A stretch of 10,714 nucleotides of DNA from Armatimonadota bacterium (GTDB lineage Bacteria > Armatimonadota > Armatimonadia > Armatimonadales > Armatimonadaceae): positions 1 through 10,714 of the forward strand of contig JACMIS010000433.1 of the NCBI GenBank assembly GCA_014381035.1. The letters run 5' to 3'. The translations under genes and the position numbers were made by a program. Under the pieces are notes generated by a model that did no database searches, was not told where the DNA came from, and saw nothing but the letters and a program-made list of their open reading frames with translations. This document shows positions 6,556 through 10,714 of this stretch, piece after piece (the stretch's first letter is position 1; each line of letters opens with the position of its first letter).

Positions 6556-6570
6556 ATTTTGGTGTCCCCT

Positions 6571-7140
6571 ATGTCCGTTAGACTTTTCGTACTGGCTACC
6601 GTATTTGAAAAAGATCGTCACGGTTACGAGATTAAAGAGATCGCAACACTCTGGGGATTGGATCGCTGGGCGAACATTCCGTATAGTTCGATTTATCACG
6701 CACTCGGCAAACTCCAGTCCGAAGAGTTGATAACAGAAGTCGCCGTGAAGCAAATGAAAAATCGACCTGCTCGCACCGTTTATCGGATAACTGAGGCGGG
6801 CAAAATCATGCTTCCCGATATGATTCGTGAAACCTGCCGCACCAGCACAGCGGAGAGCCGGTCTTTCGACATGGCTCTTGCTTTCATAGACATTCTGCCG
6901 TCACACGAGCGTTTAGAACTGGTTTCCGAGCGAATTACACGGTTAGAGGCACTGTGTGTGAGTATGAGGCACACTATCGCCGGGGGCAGCCTTGATCCGT
7001 TACACCCCTGGGTACTCCTCGGCGTGCGACATAGCCTGATGCGGGTCGAGGGCGAGATGACTTGGTTGCGCGAGGTACAAAAGACCGTAGGCGAGTGGCC
7101 ACTACATGCCATGAGTCCCTGGAGAGAAGGGACTTCCTAA
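6571..7140 (+). CDS. PadR family transcriptional regulator
   Basis: From the ATG at 6571 the protein has 189 residues. Residues 1-82 are a PadR winged-helix domain: MSVRLFVLATVFEKDRHGYEI, the recognition helix in YSSIYHALGKLQSEELI (38-54), and the wing ending in RTVYRITEAGK (68-78). Residues 95-175 are helical, with ALAFIDILPSHERLELVSERI and a second helix ending MRVEGEMTWLREV, matching the C-terminal dimerisation region of the longer PadR subfamily. The open frame extends upstream to 6442, but that part crosses the promoter and is not coding. There is no clear Shine-Dalgarno site; the leader is predicted to be very short. PadR proteins sense small molecules, often phenolics or antibiotics, and usually repress a neighbouring transporter or enzyme. 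No transporter is adjacent; the small membrane protein gene diverges from it and the amidohydrolase follows after a terminator, so both are possible targets. Confidence 0.88.
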   Translation: MSVRLFVLATVFEKDRHGYEIKEIATLWGLDRWANIPYSSIYHALGKLQSEELITEVAVKQMKNRPARTVYRITEAGKIMLPDMIRETCRTSTAESRSFDMALAFIDILPSHERLELVSERITRLEALCVSMRHTIAGGSLDPLHPWVLLGVRHSLMRVEGEMTWLREVQKTVGEWPLHAMSPWREGTS

Positions 7141-7173
7141 CAATCGCCATCGTTCCGTCGCTGTAGTTTGGTC

Positions 7174-7204
7174 GTAAAGCAATTTTTGCCTTACAAAGTT
7201 TTTT
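7174..7204 (+). terminator. Probable intrinsic terminator after the PadR gene
   Basis: GTAAAGCAA (7174-7182) pairs with TTGCCTTAC (7186-7194) through nine positions with one A-C mismatch and a TTT loop. A run of six T begins five bases later (7199-7204). It starts 34 bases after the PadR stop. The AT content and mismatch make it a modest hairpin, but the T-run is good. Confidence 0.5.
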
Positions 7205-7298
7205 CGGGCGTGACGGATGGCTAGCCGTTCAAGCCGCCACACATTCCCTGACAATAATTGCCTCGGTTCATGACACTATTCGCGCCGGAGATACCATT

Positions 7299-9440
7299 AT
7301 GACCACCCAAAAGAAACCCCAGATGAATTTTTCTACCAACACGCTTGCATGCCATGTGAAAGTGGTGCTTGGCTATGCGATGATGTTCCTTCTCTGTCTG
7401 GCAATTCTTTCCCGTGCGGACGCGCGGATAGATTCGAATAAAACGATAGCCATTTCGAATGTGACAGTCATCGATGTCAAACTCGGACGGGCACTCCCGG
7501 ACCAGACAGTGATACTGTCGGGAAACCGCATCAAGAGTCTCGGCTCGTCGAGCAAAGTCAAAGCACCATCCGGTGCGATAATGATTCACGGAAAGGGGTT
7601 GTTTCTGATGCCCGGTCTGTTCGACAGCCACGTACATCTCAATAATCCCGAGCGAGAGACGAAAATGCTCGTCGCCAACGGGATAGTTTTTATCCGCGAC
7701 ATGGGCGGCGATACTGAGGAACGTATCGCGGAGCGCAAACAGGCACGTGAGGGCAAATTCCTCGGCTTGGAAATGATCTGCGTCGGGACTATCCTTGATG
7801 GGGACCCACCGTATCACTCCTGGTCAAAAAAATGTGCCACCCCAGAAGAAGGACGTGCGGCGGTCCGGGAGATGAAAGCCGCGGGGGTTGACCAGATCAA
7901 AGTGTACTCGCTGCTCAAGCCGGAAGTCCACCGCGCGATCTGTGCCGAGGCGAAAAAACAAAGAATCAAAGTGGTCGGACACGTTCCCGACTCGATGACA
8001 TTGGAGCAGGCGATCTCCGCCGGACAGCAAGGGGTGGAACACTTGAGTCGCTTCAACTCCCTGCTCTCTAGTTTCCTTCCTTCCTTTCAGGCGATTTCAG
8101 GCGACTTCGATGGTGGGATCTGGACCCAATATCCCACCGTGGATAAAATCAAATTGCGAGAGCGTCTGCGTACACTGGCAAAAGCGGGAGCCGCCCAATG
8201 CCCGACGCTGGTATTACATGCGGGGCAAGCACGAATACTGGACGAGGGCACTAAGTCGTTGTGGGGTCTTTATGCCCTCCCCGACGACAGGATGGGATGG
8301 GATCAAATCCCCCCTCAATATGCCGCGTATGGTCGCTCCCTCGCATCGTCGTTCCCTTATCTGCAACAAACGGTGGTCGAGCTGCAACAATCCGGCATCC
8401 CTCTACTAATCGGTACGGATCTCGGGAATCCAGGGATTCTGGCGGGATTCGCCGTTCATAAAGAAATGCAACTCTGGCAAGACGCAGGGTTACGACCGGC
8501 AGAGATACTACGCGCCGCCACACTGACGCCTGCTCAATTCTTCGGTGTCGCCTCCCGCCTGGGGACTATTGAGCAAGGAAAGACGGCATCGCTTCTATTG
8601 ATCCGCAAAAATCCGCTCGACGATATACGAAACGCTGCGCAGATAGAGGCCGTCTTCGCTCGCGGGAACTACTTCGATAAAGCCGCGCTGAACCGCCTGC
8701 TTACGGAAGCGCAGCAGGACGTTCGCGCCCGCTCTCCAGACCCCAGCCAGAAAGTGACGATAGACATACCCGGTCAGGTCATTGCTGAGGGTAACTACGA
8801 TCTGTTTTATGAAAAATATGGGGACGGGCGCGATGAGTTCCGCATCACGAGAGATAGCAGCTGTTATCGTCTGATGGTAGTGCGACGGCAGCAGGGATTC
8901 GGAAGGTATCACGTCGTCCAAACGGGCGAGTGGAACCTCGACTTCACGCCACGGCAGGTGATCTCCCGCCCCGTGGTTCTGCTACCCACCATCGAGAAAT
9001 ACAATCTAGAAAAGAACCGCTTAAACGGGACGGCGACACGCGACACGCAAGCGATAAACACGACCAGTAGCAAATTCTCCCGTGATTCTGTGATCCGTTC
9101 CCCGATTTCCATAACGGACTATTTCCTGTTTCGACGGTTCCAGATGAAAGTGGGCGAAACCAGGCGTGTCGAAACGTTCCTACTCGGGAGGTCCGACTGG
9201 AAGCCTGCACGTCAGTCGGTGCGTCTCACGCGTTACCCGGACGAGTCGATAGAAGTCACACCCGGTCAACGACTTTCATGCCAGCATTATCAGATGCGGA
9301 GCGGCAACAATCTAGTCGTGAAGACGGAAACCTGGTTAAACGCAGAAGGGTTACCCGTCAAGCAGACCACTGACGAAGGCGGTGCGCAACGTTCGGCGGT
9401 GTTATCTTCGACTCGCCTCGTGCAAAACAAACGGGATTGA
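7299..9440 (+). CDS. Secreted metal-dependent amidohydrolase with an extra C-terminal domain
   Basis: The ATG at 7299 has GGAG eight bases upstream. The 713-residue protein has a hydrophobic export signal at about 21-40. The amidohydrolase barrel begins with the usual small beta part (ISNVTVIDVKLGRALPDQTV). All expected metal ligands of the imidazolonepropionase/prolidase-like group are present: H111 and H113 (DSHVHL), K201 as the likely carboxylated lysine (DQIKVY), H228 (GHVP), H248 (VEHL) and D374 (IGTD). The barrel ends near 460 with GTIEQGKTASLLLI and DDIRNAAQIEAVFARG. Residues 485-713 are an added domain rich in beta strand and aromatic residues that I do not recognise; it lacks catalytic-looking motifs and may bind a ligand or the envelope. 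Related exported enzymes hydrolyse dipeptides, cyclic amides or organophosphate-like compounds; the substrate is unknown. The gene stands alone between two terminator-like hairpins. Confidence 0.9.
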   Translation: MTTQKKPQMNFSTNTLACHVKVVLGYAMMFLLCLAILSRADARIDSNKTIAISNVTVIDVKLGRALPDQTVILSGNRIKSLGSSSKVKAPSGAIMIHGKGLFLMPGLFDSHVHLNNPERETKMLVANGIVFIRDMGGDTEERIAERKQAREGKFLGLEMICVGTILDGDPPYHSWSKKCATPEEGRAAVREMKAAGVDQIKVYSLLKPEVHRAICAEAKKQRIKVVGHVPDSMTLEQAISAGQQGVEHLSRFNSLLSSFLPSFQAISGDFDGGIWTQYPTVDKIKLRERLRTLAKAGAAQCPTLVLHAGQARILDEGTKSLWGLYALPDDRMGWDQIPPQYAAYGRSLASSFPYLQQTVVELQQSGIPLLIGTDLGNPGILAGFAVHKEMQLWQDAGLRPAEILRAATLTPAQFFGVASRLGTIEQGKTASLLLIRKNPLDDIRNAAQIEAVFARGNYFDKAALNRLLTEAQQDVRARSPDPSQKVTIDIPGQVIAEGNYDLFYEKYGDGRDEFRITRDSSCYRLMVVRRQQGFGRYHVVQTGEWNLDFTPRQVISRPVVLLPTIEKYNLEKNRLNGTATRDTQAINTTSSKFSRDSVIRSPISITDYFLFRRFQMKVGETRRVETFLLGRSDWKPARQSVRLTRYPDESIEVTPGQRLSCQHYQMRSGNNLVVKTETWLNAEGLPVKQTTDEGGAQRSAVLSSTRLVQNKRD

Positions 9441-9469
9441 TATATTCAAGTATCGGGTTCAGGCAGAAA

Positions 9470-9498
9470 GCGGCGTAGCAAGGCTATTACTACGCCGC
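9470..9498. terminator. Hairpin between convergent genes, likely two-way terminator
   Basis: GCGGCGTAG (9470-9478) pairs perfectly with CTACGCCGC (9490-9498) around an 11-base loop. It lies 29 bases after the amidohydrolase stop and 14 bases beyond the end of the converging AraC-DinB gene. T-runs are short: TTTCT follows it on the minus strand, and on the plus strand there is none. Placement and stem strength make it the shared terminator. Confidence 0.7.
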
Positions 9499-9512
9499 CT
9501 CAAAAATCTCGA

Positions 9513-10463
9513 TCAGGGCAACGGTAACCCGACATTCAAGCCGAGTTGCCCGAGGAGTTGTTGCGCCTTGATACGTTGCGGAATCCCCCAGGTAAGAACA
9601 CCCTCAATCACCGCGCCGTAGGTGAACGTTTCCTCTGGTTCACACGCCCGGTCTACCCATTTCGTTTCCCACGAACCGTCCGCCTCCACCTTGCGAACGA
9701 ACCCGGAAAAGTCGGTGTGGTAGCCGTCGAGACGGGTGATCATCTCCTCCACCGATTTACCGGTAATTGCTCGATAACGCGGGTCCGGCGATTCCCATTT
9801 GATTTCGTCGAGGAGCGTAAGGACCCATACGTCGGTTATCATGCGGTCGAGCGTCTCGCGGAGCGTTTTCTCCGGTTCGACAAACGGCATCAAACTATGC
9901 CGGAACGCCAGCGGGGCGTCGAGTTGTGCGTCGGAAAGCAGTCGCGCCATCTGCAACATGCTTTGTTTCATGCGATAGTCGCTGTCTAAGAATCGTTCGG
10001 TCAGGTTCATGGTCGTATTCCTTTGAGGCGGGACGGTGCCGCGTAGCGAGATGATCTCCTGCGCGGCGGAGTTATAATGAACACCGGACGGGGCGAGCAG
10101 TGGCAGCGGTGCCACGCGAGCGGCAAGTTTGCGATACTCCCGTGGCGAAACGCGAAACATCGTTTTGAAAGCGCGTCCGAACCCTTCGAGGGATCGGTAG
10201 CCCGCCTCCAACGCAACGACCGTGATTGCTTTGGTCGTGCTTCGCAGATCGTGCGCGGCACGTTCCAGATGTAGCCTCCGGCGAACTTCGCCGGGGGGCT
10301 CGCCTACCATTTCGCGGAACACGCGCTGGAAATGGAAACGACTCAGGCAAGCATCGCTCGCCATCGCGCTCCCGCCAGAGTCGCCTACGCCGGAGAGTTG
10401 TCGCTCCAGAACGCGTAATAGTTCAGCCTGTCGGTCGCTGTTCGTTTGGGTGTCTGTGTTCAT
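9513..10463 (-). CDS. AraC family regulator fused to a DinB-like four-helix domain
   Basis: The 316-residue protein opens with an AraC/XylS DNA-binding region. The first helix-turn-helix is around 33-57 (ASDACLSRFHFQRVFREMVGEP) and the second around 79-111, ending in the classic FGRAFKTMFRVSPREYRK. Residues 126-151 form a linker with SGVHY, and 152-316 are a DinB-like helical bundle (MNLTERFLDSDYRMKQSMLQ... KTLRETLDRMITDVW... EMITRLDGYHTDF... VIEGVLTWGIPQRIKAQQLLGQLGL). AraC-DinB fusions are known in bacteria; the DinB part is thought to sense a ligand or thiol. In the relatives I remember, three histidines bind metal (in a DHW-like start, an LRETxDH-like helix and an HVxTHxxHH-like helix). 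Here those places hold D-Y-R, D-R and E/W/P-Q, so the metal site seems lost. An ATG at 10010 preceded by AAAGGA could start the DinB part on its own. The start at 10463 has no clear ribosome-binding site; minus-strand TATAAG (10479-10474) may be the -10. Confidence 0.88.
   Translation of the reverse strand: MNTDTQTNSDRQAELLRVLERQLSGVGDSGGSAMASDACLSRFHFQRVFREMVGEPPGEVRRRLHLERAAHDLRSTTKAITVVALEAGYRSLEGFGRAFKTMFRVSPREYRKLAARVAPLPLLAPSGVHYNSAAQEIISLRGTVPPQRNTTMNLTERFLDSDYRMKQSMLQMARLLSDAQLDAPLAFRHSLMPFVEPEKTLRETLDRMITDVWVLTLLDEIKWESPDPRYRAITGKSVEEMITRLDGYHTDFSGFVRKVEADGSWETKWVDRACEPEETFTYGAVIEGVLTWGIPQRIKAQQLLGQLGLNVGLPLP
10008..10024 (-). promoter_or_regulatory. Internal ribosome-binding site and ATG at the start of the DinB-like domain
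   Basis: On the minus strand AAAGGA (10024-10019) lies eight bases before an in-frame ATG (10010-10008), which is codon 152 of the AraC-DinB gene and the first residue of the MNLTERF helix. This site is better than that of the full-length start and would give a free 165-residue DinB-like protein. Confidence 0.35.
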
Positions 10464-10560
10464 ACGGTGTCATCTTATAAGCCCTGTTAAAACAATACTT
10501 GACCGTTTTTGCTGTCTTGTCGCGATCCCGAAAAAGTTTTCATGTCACGTTTTTTACGAA

Positions 10561-10698
10561 TTACTTATAAATATTGCGATGGTTATCTGATTCACTTATA
10601 CTTAATTCAGACAGTCGGAAAGCGGATTCACCGTCCCAGTTTTCGCCTTGTCTGAATTCGCTGTACACCGGCCACAGGACGCCCGATTCGTCTTGTTT
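10561..10698 (-). pseudogene. Possible C-terminal coding remnant after an in-frame stop, right edge
   Basis: On the minus strand the frame from 10698 to a TAA at 10563-10561 reads KQDESGVLWPVYSEFRQGEN and then WDGESAFRLSELSISESDNH plus five residues. The first two thirds have G/C-rich third positions and a protein-like mix with aromatic residues, unlike the surrounding AT-rich DNA. A TGA lies just upstream in the same frame (10701-10699), and the two other minus-strand frames are open to the window edge. This could be the end of a broken gene, a frameshift, or chance. The 10464-10560 stretch next to it is AT-rich with no gene. Confidence 0.2.
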
Positions 10699-10714
10699 TC
10701 AGAGTGATTTTCCC

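Noticed and set aside
6326..6570. Coding extension of the PadR frame upstream to 6442
   Set aside because: It would run through the promoter and palindrome, and its translation lacks similarity to the PadR N-terminus, which begins naturally at 6571.
7248..7280. Possible promoter CTGACA upstream of the amidohydrolase
   Set aside because: The -35 match is good but no acceptable -10 lies 16-18 bases downstream.
9546..9989. Open frame of 147 codons on the plus strand
   Set aside because: It mirrors the DinB-like half of the AraC-DinB gene, and its Arg/Pro-rich translation has no domain character.
10604..10658. Inverted repeat AATTCAGACA / TGTCTGAATT with a 35-base loop
   Set aside because: Arms of ten bases at this distance can be expected by chance in a window of this size, and no T-run makes it a terminator.

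Overview
The window reads as a piece of bacterial chromosome from a non-model, probably pigmented and free-living bacterium. Coding regions are moderately GC-rich and the gaps are AT-rich. Genes are mostly single or in short runs, several lack a clear Shine-Dalgarno site, and the products (carotenoid-tailoring enzymes, secreted hydrolases, an AraC-DinB fusion, a PadR regulator) fit groups such as Armatimonadota or Deinococcus/Chloroflexi-like lineages. I cannot fix the phylum from sequence alone. I see no tRNA, rRNA, CRISPR array, transposase or phage module.

Layout, left to right. (1) 1-182, minus: the first 60 codons of an unrecognised protein that runs off the left edge. (2) 431-1663, minus: a membrane-anchored family 2 glycosyltransferase of the CruC/CrtQ type. 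(3) 1662-2459, plus: a CPBP-type intramembrane protease whose start overlaps that of the glycosyltransferase head to head. (4) 2538-3665, plus: a CrtC-like carotenoid 1,2-hydratase. (5) 3720-5183, plus: a secreted alpha/beta hydrolase. (6) 5258-6049, plus: a membrane-anchored NodB-fold polysaccharide deacetylase. (7) 5993-6325, minus: a small two-helix membrane protein that overlaps the deacetylase tail to tail. (8) 6571-7140, plus: a PadR regulator behind a promoter with an operator-like palindrome, closed by a terminator. (9) 7299-9440, plus: a secreted amidohydrolase with a long extra C-terminal domain. (10) 9513-10463, minus: an AraC regulator fused to a DinB-like domain. A hairpin terminator separates 9 and 10. 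The last 250 bases are AT-rich and may hold a decayed coding fragment on the minus strand.

How the genes may work together. Genes 2 and 4 fit two successive steps: CrtC hydrates the carotenoid end group to a tertiary alcohol, and a CruC/CrtQ-like enzyme glycosylates a carotenoid at the membrane. The CPBP protein sits between them. Genes 5 and 6 are close on the same strand and could be co-transcribed with gene 4, but their biochemistry (envelope or extracellular hydrolysis) is not obviously linked. Genes 8, 9 and 10 look like independent units.

The most unusual signals are a 27-base palindrome with perfect 13-base arms inside the glycosyltransferase gene, translated in frame in a linker; the nose-to-nose start arrangement of genes 2 and 3 around a 15-base palindrome; the 11-residue tandem repeat in the small membrane protein; and the DinB-like domain that appears to have lost its metal-binding histidines and has its own internal ribosome-binding site. 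I found no clearly new multi-gene defence or mobile system.
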